Assembly (NCBI GenBank): GCA_029260735.1
Contig: JAJDCR010000109.1
Span: 1-37,172 of the forward strand
Direction of reading: 5' to 3'
Source: Planctomycetota bacterium
Lineage (GTDB): Bacteria > Planctomycetota > Uabimicrobiia > Uabimicrobiales > Uabimicrobiaceae
DNA length: 37,172 nucleotides
Part shown: positions 1-7,423 of the stretch, one piece after another
Numbering within the stretch: the first letter of the stretch is position 1
Layout of the letters: each line of letters begins with the position of its first letter
Notes under the pieces: model-generated
Database searches by the model: none
Told to the model about the DNA's origin: nothing
Seen by the model: the letters and a program-made list of their open reading frames with translations, nothing else
Program-made: the position numbers and the translations under genes

Positions 1-32
1 AAATGCGTGTTTTTTCTTCTTATTTTTTCTAC

Positions 33-75
33 CATTTAGCCCTTTTCTGTTTCCGTGTGTGAGAAGCCTGTATTA
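33..75 (+). repeat. Copy A of an inverted repeat pair flanking the ino1-pfa block
   Basis: This stretch reappears as its reverse complement at 15847-15890. The two copies match at about 39 of 44 aligned positions (four substitutions, one 1-base gap), with an unbroken shared core TGTTTCCGTGTGTGA. It lies in non-coding DNA upstream of the inositol phosphate synthase. It does not fold into a hairpin by itself. Its nature (mobile-element end, dispersed repeat or shared regulatory element) is unknown. Confidence 0.7.
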
Positions 76-128
76 TTAAATAAAATTTGGTATTTTAATG
101 AAAAACTTTCGTATAGTTAATGATTTTG

Positions 129-157
129 TTGACTATGCTAATAAAACTTGTAGCATA
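129..157 (+). promoter_or_regulatory. Candidate promoter with overlapping inverted repeat upstream of inositol phosphate synthase
   Basis: TTGACT at 129-134 and TAGCAT at 151-156 are separated by 16 bases and resemble sigma70 -35 and -10 boxes. A perfect 7-base inverted repeat, TATGCTA at 134-140 and TAGCATA at 151-157 with a 10-base loop, covers the spacer and the -10 box. That is a typical operator position. This is a pattern match only; the gene start is about 100 bases downstream. Confidence 0.35.
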
Positions 158-253
158 ACCATCAGTTTCTAAGAAAGATGGAAAAATTGACACATTCTTT
201 TGCCTATGTATGCTTCTCTAGGGCGTCACTCTACACCAAAGATTAGGATTTGT

Positions 254-1357
254 ATGAAAAAAATTAAAATAGCCATTGTAGGAGTTGGCAATTGTGCAAG
301 CTCTCTTGTTCAAGGAATTACTTACTATCAGGCGAAAGAAGATAAAACCTTAGAAGCTTCTGGTATTATGAGCTGGGACATAGGAGGATATAATCCTTCT
401 GATATAGAAGTGGTTGCTGCTTTTGATATTGATAAGAGAAAAGTAGGGAAAGATGTTGCTGAAGCTATTTTCTCTTTACCTAATTGTACCACTGTTTTTT
501 GTGCGGATGTGCCTTTGACAGGGGTTTCTGTGGGGATGGGAAAAATTCTGGATGGATTTTCTGATCACTTAGAAAACTATCCTGCTGATTTGCGGTTTTG
601 TAAATCAGCAGAGCCAGAGCCAAATCTAGAGCAAGTGGTGGAAACTCTTAAAACCTCACAAGTTGATGTGCTCTTAAACTATTTACCAGTAGGAAGTGAA
701 AAAGCAACTAAGTTCTATGCACAATGTGCTTTAGATGCAGGAGTTGCCTTTGTGAACAACATACCTGTTTTTATTGCGAGTGACCCTGAGTGGGCGAACA
801 AGTTTACCGAAAAAAACATTCCTGTCATTGGTGATGATATCAAATCTCAAGTGGGAGCAACCATTGTTCACCGTGCTTTAACAGATCTTTTTAACAAAAG
901 AGGGGCTAAAATAGAGCGGTCTTATCAGCTAAATACGGGAGGAAATACAGATTTCTTAAATATGCTCAACCAAAGTCGTCTTAAAAGCAAAAAAGAATCC
1001 AAAACAGAAGCAGTTCAGTCGTTGTTAGGAGAAAAAAGATTAGAGCCTGAGAATGTTCATATTGGTCCGAGCGACTGGATTTCTTGGCAAAAAGACAATA
1101 AAGTATGTTTTATAAGAATGGAAGCAAAAGTTTTTGGCGATGTCCCTATTAACTTAGAATTGCGGCTTTCGGTAGAAGACTCTCCCAATTCTGCTGGAGT
1201 GGTTATAGATGCTATTCGCTACTGTAAACTGGCTTTAGATCGAAAAAAAGGGGGAGTGCTCTATGGGCCGAGTGCTTATTTTATGAAGCACCCTCCAAGG
1301 CAGTACACCGATAGCGAAGCTCACAATATGACAGAAGAATTTAGATTAGGTGAATAA
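254..1357 (+). CDS. ino1: Inositol-3-phosphate synthase (myo-inositol-1-phosphate synthase)
   Basis: It converts glucose 6-phosphate to 1D-myo-inositol 3-phosphate with NAD, the first step toward inositol phospholipids and other inositol compounds, in the cytosol. The N-terminus has the NAD-binding Rossmann signature IAIVGVGNCASSL. Later family motifs are GDDIKSQVGATIVHRAL, NTGGNTDFLNM and, near the C-terminus, GVLYGPSAYFMKHPP. The 367-residue length fits prokaryotic family members. I chose the ATG at 254 because the Rossmann strand begins directly after it (MKKIKIAIVGVG). The frame stays open upstream to a TTG at 200, but those 18 residues look non-native. It precedes the lipid-synthase genes on the same strand by 169 bases. 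That gap contains a palindrome, so co-transcription is uncertain. The family call is secure; a link to the lipid locus is inference. Confidence 0.93.
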   Translation: MKKIKIAIVGVGNCASSLVQGITYYQAKEDKTLEASGIMSWDIGGYNPSDIEVVAAFDIDKRKVGKDVAEAIFSLPNCTTVFCADVPLTGVSVGMGKILDGFSDHLENYPADLRFCKSAEPEPNLEQVVETLKTSQVDVLLNYLPVGSEKATKFYAQCALDAGVAFVNNIPVFIASDPEWANKFTEKNIPVIGDDIKSQVGATIVHRALTDLFNKRGAKIERSYQLNTGGNTDFLNMLNQSRLKSKKESKTEAVQSLLGEKRLEPENVHIGPSDWISWQKDNKVCFIRMEAKVFGDVPINLELRLSVEDSPNSAGVVIDAIRYCKLALDRKKGGVLYGPSAYFMKHPPRQYTDSEAHNMTEEFRLGE

Positions 1358-1477
1358 TAACCTGATAATATCGTAAAAAAAACCTTTTATTTTATTGCGA
1401 GATGTATGATCTATGTTAATCTATGTCAGCAACGCAATAGCTTTTAAATAGAAGTATCTAAATAGCTGAAAATAGAT

Positions 1478-1501
1478 TTAGGGCGTGTCGACACGCCCTA
1501 A
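1478..1501. repeat. Perfect 24-base palindrome, GGGCGTGTC family, copy 1
   Basis: Two 12-base arms meet with no loop, centred on GTCGAC; each arm holds GGGCGTGTC. It lies 25 bases upstream of the first lipid-synthase gene. No T-run follows on either side, so it is not a convincing terminator. It may be a protein-binding site or a REP-like element. The same core recurs at 23726 and 24512. Confidence 0.85.
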
Positions 1502-1526
1502 TCATCTTAGATAATATATAGGTAAA

Positions 1527-4500
1527 ATGATGACAGAAAAAATAGCAGTAGTGGGATTAAGTTCTCTCTACCCAGGGGCCATTGATACAAAATCCTTTTG
1601 GAATAATATCGTGGAAGGAAAAGATTCTTTTTCTGATGTTCCTGCTGACCACTGGTTGATAGAAGATTACTATGATAAAGATCCTACGGTTGTTGGTAAA
1701 ATGTATGCTAAGCGTGGGGCTTTTTTGCCCAAAGTTGATTTTAGCCCTCTAGAGTTTGGTATTCCTCCGAAGGTTTTATCTCAAACTGACACTGTTCAGC
1801 TTCTTTCTTTGTTGGTTGCGAAAAAAGTTTTACAAGACACAGAAAGTGTCCAGTCAGGAAAAGTTGATCGAAAAGATATTAGTGTTATTCTAGGGATTGC
1901 TTCGGCGACAGAGCTCGTAGGTCAGATGTCGGGCTCCATTCAACACCCCAATTGGATCAAAGCACTTCGAGAGAATGGTATCCCCGAAAGCCAAGTTCAG
2001 AAAATTCGCCAGGATATTAATGCTACTTATGTTCCTTGGACGGAAAACACCTTTCCTGGATTACTGGGAAATGTGGTGGCGGGAAGAATTGCCAATCGCT
2101 TTGATTTGGGCGGAACTAACTGTGTAATTGATGCTGCTTGTGCGAGTAGCTTAAGTGCGCTGGCCATGGCTATTCAAGAGCTGCAGTTGGGGCACTGTGA
2201 TTTGGCTTTAACTGGCGGGGCGGATGCCTTAAATGACATTTTTATGTATATGTGTTTTGGCAAGACGACAGCTCTATCTTTTAGTGGAGATTGTCGTCCC
2301 TTTTCTAAAAATGCAGATGGTACAATGTTGGGCGAAGGAGTTGGGATGCTCGCGCTCAGACGATTGGAAGATGCAAAGCGAGACAATGATAAAATATATG
2401 CGGTTATTTGCGGTTTAGGTTCTTCTTCTGACGGAAAATCAAAAAGCGTTTATGCGCCTCGTGCTGAAGGACAGGCTTTGGCTATTGAACGTGCTTATCA
2501 ACGAGCTGGGTACTCTCCTGATGATGTTGATTTAGTAGAGGCGCATGGTACTGGTACTATAGCTGGTGATGCTGCTGAGTTCAAAGGACTCCAGCTTGTT
2601 TTTAATACCAAAAAACGAAAAAAACAGACCTGCGCTTTAGGATCGATAAAGTCGCAAATTGGTCATACCAAAGCGGCCGCTGGAGCGGCTTCACTGGTTA
2701 AAATTATTATGGCTCTTCACCATAAAACTTTGCCTCCCACTATTAAAGTGGATGAGCCAAACCCTGATTTGGATATAGAAAACAGTCCTTTTTACTTGAA
2801 TACAAAAGCGCGTCCCTGGGTTCATTCGCCAACTTCTCCTCGCCGAGCTTCGGTAAGTTCTTTTGGCTTTGGAGGAAGTAACTTTCATGTTGCACTAGAG
2901 GAATACCAAGGAAAAGAACAGAGAAAATGCTTTCTAAATTCAAAAAAACATTTGATTCTTTTTAGTTCTGACGATATCGAAACATTTCCCCAAAAAATAA
3001 AGAAGTATCTGGAAAAGAACTCTATAGAAGAAATGGCCCGTTATAGTCAAAGAAAATTTTCCCCCCTTGCCTCTAGACGACTAGCTTTAATTGCCGAAGA
3101 TAAAGAGCAAATTCAAGACTTGTTTACGAGCGCTTATCAAAAAATTACCTTGGATCAAGATAAATCTTTTTCGCTACCTTACAAAATGCACTACTCTTCT
3201 CAAAAAATGGAAGGCCAAGTTGGCTATCTCTTTTCTGGGCAGGGAAGCCAATATTTGAATATGGGACGAGAGCTAGCAATTAATTTTTCTTCTTGTCGGG
3301 AAGTCTGGGATTTAGCGGCTAGTTTAAGTTTAGATTTGGAAAATAGTTTACATGAAGTGGTGTTTCCTAAGCCAGCTTTTAGCCAAGCAGAAGAAAATAA
3401 ACAAAAAGAAAAATTGACCTCAACTCAATGGGCTCAACCAGCGATTGGAGCAGTTAGTGTGGGACAACTGCGTTTGCTGGAGAATTTAGGGATAAACGCA
3501 AGCTGCTTTGCGGGACATAGCTATGGCGAGTTGACTGCTCTTTACGCGAGCGGTTGCATTTCTTCATTGGAAGATTTTTTTAAAATATCACGGCGACGAG
3601 GAGAGCTTATGGCACAAGCAGCCAAAGAGCCCGGAGCCATGACCGCTGTGTTAGCTTCAGTGGAAAAGACAAAGCAATTTCTCTCCGAAACAAACTCGCT
3701 TGTGATTGCAAATATGAATAGCCCTAAACAAACAGTTGTTGCGGGTAAAGTAGAGAAAATTATTCTTTTTGAGAAAAGTCTACAACAAAAAAATATACCT
3801 TTTCGGCGCTTACCAGTAGCGACAGCATTTCACTCTTCTCTTGTTGAGTCAAGTTCCCCTCCCTTTAGGGCTTATTTAAACGAATTTCTAATGAAAGTCC
3901 CTCAAAAAACAACCTACAGTAACACCTCTAGTAACCCTTATCCTGCTGATGAAAATCAAACAAAAGACATTTTGTCTGAGCAATTAGCCCGGCCGGTTAA
4001 GTTTCTGCAGCAGATAAATAATATGTATAAAGAGGGGGTTCGGTTGTTTTTGGAGATAGGCCCAGGGAAAACTTTAACTAAACTCGTTCAAGAGTGTTTG
4101 GGGGAAAAAGAGCACTACGCAATTTCTATGGACGATCAGAAAAAAGAGGGAATGGAATCTCTATGGAATGCTTTGGGAGAGCTTTCTGTCTTGGGACTTG
4201 ATATGAACTTTGATAAACTTTGGGAAAATTTTGCTCAGAAAGAGGCCGAGGCAGTAAAAAAATCATCGGCCGTTGTAAAAATCAATGGGGCCAACTTTAA
4301 TAAGCCATATCCCCCAGAAGGTGGTGCTATGGCTTTGCCTGCTGCGAATCCAGAAGCTGTATCAACGGAAAAAAAACCTTCTTCACTTGTTCAAACTGCT
4401 AAACCATCGCAGTCAAAATCTGTAACCTTAAACTCTTTTGAATCTAGACAGGAAAATGTAAACATGTCGACTGAGAATTCCAAACCAAAAGAACCTTCAT

Positions 4501-5189
4501 CACTGCCTGGACATCAGTGGCTCCAAGCTTTTCAACAGATACAACACAATGCTTTAGAGGTTCAAAAGTTTTATCAAAAAACTCTTAGCGATAGCCATAT
4601 GGCTTTTCTTCAGTTCTCAGAGAGTGCTATTGGTCAACTAGGAAGCTCAGGAAATGGATCTTCGGCAGGAGAACCGGCGAAGTCCTTTTCTCGTTTTCGA
4701 GTAGAGCCTTTGGCCCAAACCAAAGAAAATCCGTATACTTCTCCCGTAGAGTATACTTCTCCCGTAGCATATACTTCTCCAAAGCCGGAAGTTTCTCCTG
4801 TTGCTGCAAATACTTCTTCCGTAGTGTATCCGGAAACTTCTCCGGCAGTGTATACTGAAAGCCCTAATAAGACTCCCGAAAATACACCTCTTATGGAAAA
4901 TGCCGTCCCTGTTGCCGAAACTTCAACAGAGTCTAATGAATCAGATCTCCAGCAGATATTTTTACAAATAGTGGCTGAAAAAACGGGCTACGAAGAAGAT
5001 GTTATTGAAATTGATATGGATATGGAGTCTGATTTAGGAATTGACTCGATTAAGAGAGTAGAGATTCTTTCTGATTTCCAAGAAAAATATCCTCAGATGG
5101 CTCAAATTGATCTAAAAGAGCTAGAAGCTCTTCACACCTTACGAGAGATTATTGATTTTGTAAGGGGAGCCACCGAAAAAAAAAAGTAA
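1527..5189 (+). CDS. PUFA/secondary-lipid synthase subunit, KS-AT-ACP (PfaA-like, N-terminal part)
   Basis: This is the iterative condensing part of a Pfa-type lipid synthase. The ketosynthase (about 1-460) has an intact triad: Cys205 in DAACASS, His340 in EAHGTGT and His380 in IGHTKAA. A malonyl-type acyltransferase (about 565-880) follows, with Ser665 in GHSYGE and His769 in AFHSS. A Pro/Ser/Thr-rich linker (about 920-1130) contains YTSPV repeats. One acyl carrier protein (about 1135-1215) has its phosphopantetheine serine, Ser1174, in LGIDSIKRVEIL, the form typical of PUFA-synthase ACPs. Known PfaA proteins carry several tandem ACPs and continue into a KR; this frame ends straight after the ACP at EKKK-stop. 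The stop sits on a slippery A-run, and the KR continues in the -1 frame. The start has only a weak AGG. A second ATG follows at 1530. The family call is certain; the lipid product is unknown. Confidence 0.93.
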   Translation: MMTEKIAVVGLSSLYPGAIDTKSFWNNIVEGKDSFSDVPADHWLIEDYYDKDPTVVGKMYAKRGAFLPKVDFSPLEFGIPPKVLSQTDTVQLLSLLVAKKVLQDTESVQSGKVDRKDISVILGIASATELVGQMSGSIQHPNWIKALRENGIPESQVQKIRQDINATYVPWTENTFPGLLGNVVAGRIANRFDLGGTNCVIDAACASSLSALAMAIQELQLGHCDLALTGGADALNDIFMYMCFGKTTALSFSGDCRPFSKNADGTMLGEGVGMLALRRLEDAKRDNDKIYAVICGLGSSSDGKSKSVYAPRAEGQALAIERAYQRAGYSPDDVDLVEAHGTGTIAGDAAEFKGLQLVFNTKKRKKQTCALGSIKSQIGHTKAAAGAASLVKIIMALHHKTLPPTIKVDEPNPDLDIENSPFYLNTKARPWVHSPTSPRRASVSSFGFGGSNFHVALEEYQGKEQRKCFLNSKKHLILFSSDDIETFPQKIKKYLEKNSIEEMARYSQRKFSPLASRRLALIAEDKEQIQDLFTSAYQKITLDQDKSFSLPYKMHYSSQKMEGQVGYLFSGQGSQYLNMGRELAINFSSCREVWDLAASLSLDLENSLHEVVFPKPAFSQAEENKQKEKLTSTQWAQPAIGAVSVGQLRLLENLGINASCFAGHSYGELTALYASGCISSLEDFFKISRRRGELMAQAAKEPGAMTAVLASVEKTKQFLSETNSLVIANMNSPKQTVVAGKVEKIILFEKSLQQKNIPFRRLPVATAFHSSLVESSSPPFRAYLNEFLMKVPQKTTYSNTSSNPYPADENQTKDILSEQLARPVKFLQQINNMYKEGVRLFLEIGPGKTLTKLVQECLGEKEHYAISMDDQKKEGMESLWNALGELSVLGLDMNFDKLWENFAQKEAEAVKKSSAVVKINGANFNKPYPPEGGAMALPAANPEAVSTEKKPSSLVQTAKPSQSKSVTLNSFESRQENVNMSTENSKPKEPSSLPGHQWLQAFQQIQHNALEVQKFYQKTLSDSHMAFLQFSESAIGQLGSSGNGSSAGEPAKSFSRFRVEPLAQTKENPYTSPVEYTSPVAYTSPKPEVSPVAANTSSVVYPETSPAVYTESPNKTPENTPLMENAVPVAETSTESNESDLQQIFLQIVAEKTGYEEDVIEIDMDMESDLGIDSIKRVEILSDFQEKYPQMAQIDLKELEALHTLREIIDFVRGATEKKK
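4734..4787 (+). repeat. In-frame 18-base tandem repeat in the AT-ACP linker
   Basis: Three 18-base units beginning TATACTTCTCC encode YTSPVE, YTSPVA and YTSPKP. Degenerate copies continue to about 4860. The linker between AT and ACP is therefore probably length-variable. Confidence 0.8.
5163..5189 (+). promoter_or_regulatory. Predicted programmed -1 ribosomal frameshift site joining KS-AT-ACP to KR-DH
   Basis: A run of ten A (5176-5185) followed by G gives the heptamer A-AAA-AAG at 5180-5186 in the zero frame, directly before the TAA at 5187-5189. AGGGGAG at 5163-5169 lies 10 bases upstream, like the stimulatory internal Shine-Dalgarno of E. coli dnaX. After a -1 slip, reading continues without a stop through VSRVGRHVVRLSPL into the KR-DH frame to 7420, giving one product of about 1,964 aa. 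A 5-bp stem (5220-5224 with 5236-5240) lies downstream, further away than in dnaX. Transcriptional slippage on the A-run, or a homopolymer sequencing error, would give the same fused product. Confidence 0.6.
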
Positions 5190-5233
5190 GTAGGGTAGGG
5201 CGTCACGTAGTAAGGCTTTCTCCCTTAATTACC

Positions 5234-7420
5234 TTGGGAGCGGTGGAACTTTCTCGTGAAACTCCTTTCCATATCATTGCCGATAATCGAGGAGTTGCTG
5301 ATATATTGTGCCAGCGCTTACGAGGATGTGGACTGGATGCGAGCCTTGCCGAAACTGCTTTACCCCACATGCAAAATATAATTTTTCTACCAGGGATCAA
5401 TCGAGAAGAACCTGAAAAAATAGAGACTGCTTTAGAAATCAACTTACAATTATTCCATCTTGCTCGTACCTGCGGACAGCAGATGTCCGAGTCGACGGGT
5501 ACTTTTATTACCGTGCAGGATACGGGAGGCTACTTTGGGTTAGAAAAGATAGAGAAACCGTGGTTGGGAGGGATAAGTGCTTTAGCGAAGACAGCGGCGC
5601 GAGAATGGCCTAATGCCACGGTTAAAGCAATCGATATAGCGAGCAAAGAATGGAATGAAGAAAAAATTGCGGAGGAACTCTTTCGAGAAATCGTAGTCAA
5701 TGGCTCTGGGTTAGAGGTTGCGATTAACCCAAAAGGCCGCTTTACCATAGATACTTTTTCTGAAGCAGAACCTCGTTCTCTTTTGCCGATAGCAGACGGT
5801 TCTGTCGTTGTTGTCAGTGGAGGAGCTCGCGGGGTAACAGCCCATTGCTTACGTTCATTGGCAGAGAATTTCTCAATGAAGTTGGCCATCTTGGGGCGAA
5901 CCAAAATAAGAGAAGAACCTCTTCATCTAAAAAATTGCCAAAACCAAATTGAGCTCAAAAAAGCTATCGTGGGAGATTTTAAAAGAGAGAAGAAAAAAAT
6001 CGTTCCTGTCGCTATTCAAAAAGAGATCCAACGAATAGAGAATAACCGCGAAATTCAGAATAACCTAGATGAACTAAGAAAGTTAGGAGCAGAAGTATCC
6101 TACTATGAAGTGGATGTGGTAGACAAAAATTCTGTCGAAAATGTCCTCGCTAAAATTCGTAAAGAATGGGGTTCTGTTCAGGTTCTGATCCATGCCGCTG
6201 GAGTGATCGCAGACAAACATATCCATAAAAAAAGCACCGAACAATTTCAACAGGTGTTTGGTATTAAGGTGCAAGGATTTAGAAATCTACTAAGGGCGAC
6301 AGAACAAGATGAGCTTTCGCATATTTGTTGCTTTTCGTCCATTGCTGCACGCATGGGAAACACGGGCCAAGTGGACTATGCGATGGGCAATGAAATTTTA
6401 AATAAGGTTTGCCAAGAACAGAAATTACAAAACCCTAACTGTGCGGTGACTTCTATTAATTGGGGGCCATGGCAAGGCGGCATGGTAACACCAGAGCTCG
6501 AAGCGCACTTTAAAAGCCAAGGAGTTCATCTTATTCCCTTGAAAGAAGGGGCAGATGCCTTTGTTCGAGAGATTCAAAACTCTGAGCAAGTCGAGATTGT
6601 GATGGGTAATGAGCTCCCCGAGCCCCACTTTACTTTCCCTAAAAACTGGCAAATTTGGGTTCATGAAAGTACCTATCCTCTTCTCCATAGTCATAAAATT
6701 CAAGGGAAACCGGTTGTTCCTGTGGTTTTGGTGAACGAGTGGTGCTTGCGCTTGGCTCGTCGATTTGCCCCTAAAAAATTCGCCTTAACCAAGAATTTGA
6801 AAGTGATTAAGGGAGTTCCCGTAGAAGACTTTGCTGGTAAGGGGAAGTGGCTTTCTCTAGAGATGAAAAATATGAAAGAGATAAAAGGGGGGAAAGGGAA
6901 ATCGGAAATTCAATTTGTTTTGAAAAGTGATCAGGGACAGCACTACCAAGTAGTGATTGAGTTGTTTGAAAAAATGCCTCTTTTATCTTTACCTACCCTG
7001 CCCTCACTTTCCAAATGGAATCCTGCTGCTGATATTTACGAGGAGCAGCTTTTTCATGGCCCTGACTTTGCTGTGATAAAAGAACTCACGGGTATCTCTT
7101 CTGATTCTTGTGCAGCGACTTTACAATCTATAAGCCCCTTTTCTCAGTGGCAGTCTAACATCGCCTTAGTTGATGGAGGGTTGCAGCTAGTCCTTTTATT
7201 CTTGCTCAATAAGCATAAACAAATTTCCCTTCCTACTGGTATGAATTCCATTTGCCTAGGAGAATGTTCTCTCTTTGAGGGAGAAATTTCTTGTTTTGCT
7301 CAGTGTTCTTCCGATAATTCTTTACATTCTGTTTGGGACATATATTACTTTCGAGACGATAAGGTCATAGGAGAAATTCGCGGTCTCAGCATGCACGCTG
7401 TACCTAGCAATTTTACATAA
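5234..7420 (+). CDS. PUFA/secondary-lipid synthase, KR-dehydratase part (PfaA-like, C-terminal part)
   Basis: It reduces and dehydrates the beta-keto chain held on the ACP. The first 190 residues form the structural half of the ketoreductase. The NADPH-binding motif SGGARGVTA lies near residue 195. The catalytic Ser and Tyr382 lie in CFSSIAARMG and DYAMGNE. From about 470 there is a polyketide-type double-hotdog dehydratase, with His487 in SHKIQGKPVVP, HGPDF, and Asp647 in DGGLQL. The listed start is a TTG with no Shine-Dalgarno. The frame is open upstream into the previous gene, and those extra residues (GRHVVRLSPL) look like genuine KR leader sequence. I therefore think this is not an independent gene but the -1 frame continuation of the KS-AT-ACP gene from about 5183. 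Domain calls are firm; how it is expressed is inference. Confidence 0.88.
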   Translation: MGAVELSRETPFHIIADNRGVADILCQRLRGCGLDASLAETALPHMQNIIFLPGINREEPEKIETALEINLQLFHLARTCGQQMSESTGTFITVQDTGGYFGLEKIEKPWLGGISALAKTAAREWPNATVKAIDIASKEWNEEKIAEELFREIVVNGSGLEVAINPKGRFTIDTFSEAEPRSLLPIADGSVVVVSGGARGVTAHCLRSLAENFSMKLAILGRTKIREEPLHLKNCQNQIELKKAIVGDFKREKKKIVPVAIQKEIQRIENNREIQNNLDELRKLGAEVSYYEVDVVDKNSVENVLAKIRKEWGSVQVLIHAAGVIADKHIHKKSTEQFQQVFGIKVQGFRNLLRATEQDELSHICCFSSIAARMGNTGQVDYAMGNEILNKVCQEQKLQNPNCAVTSINWGPWQGGMVTPELEAHFKSQGVHLIPLKEGADAFVREIQNSEQVEIVMGNELPEPHFTFPKNWQIWVHESTYPLLHSHKIQGKPVVPVVLVNEWCLRLARRFAPKKFALTKNLKVIKGVPVEDFAGKGKWLSLEMKNMKEIKGGKGKSEIQFVLKSDQGQHYQVVIELFEKMPLLSLPTLPSLSKWNPAADIYEEQLFHGPDFAVIKELTGISSDSCAATLQSISPFSQWQSNIALVDGGLQLVLLFLLNKHKQISLPTGMNSICLGECSLFEGEISCFAQCSSDNSLHSVWDIYYFRDDKVIGEIRGLSMHAVPSNFT

Positions 7421-7423
7421 TTT

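Noticed and set aside
200..253. N-terminal extension of the inositol phosphate synthase from a TTG
   Set aside because: The Rossmann strand starts directly after the ATG at 254, and the extra 18 residues have no family character.
1478..1501. Rho-independent terminator of the inositol synthase gene
   Set aside because: The palindrome has no loop and no T-run after it, and it is over 120 bases beyond the stop codon.
5196..5206. TAGGGCGTCAC after the KS-AT-ACP stop, also at 219-229, as half-copies of the GGGCGTGTC palindrome or an insertion causing the frameshift
   Set aside because: At 5196 these bases encode GRHV in the -1 frame, which fits the expected KR leader, and the match to the palindrome core is only GGGCGT. 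No complementary arm is present at either site.
5234..5236. TTG as an independent start for the KR-DH protein
   Set aside because: No Shine-Dalgarno is visible, and plausible protein continues upstream in the same frame. I keep it as the coordinate of the ORF but think the frame is entered by -1 slippage.
5530..5904. 124-codon - strand open frame opposite the KR region
   Set aside because: Antisense shadow of a well-supported KR domain; no ribosome binding site or recognisable domain.
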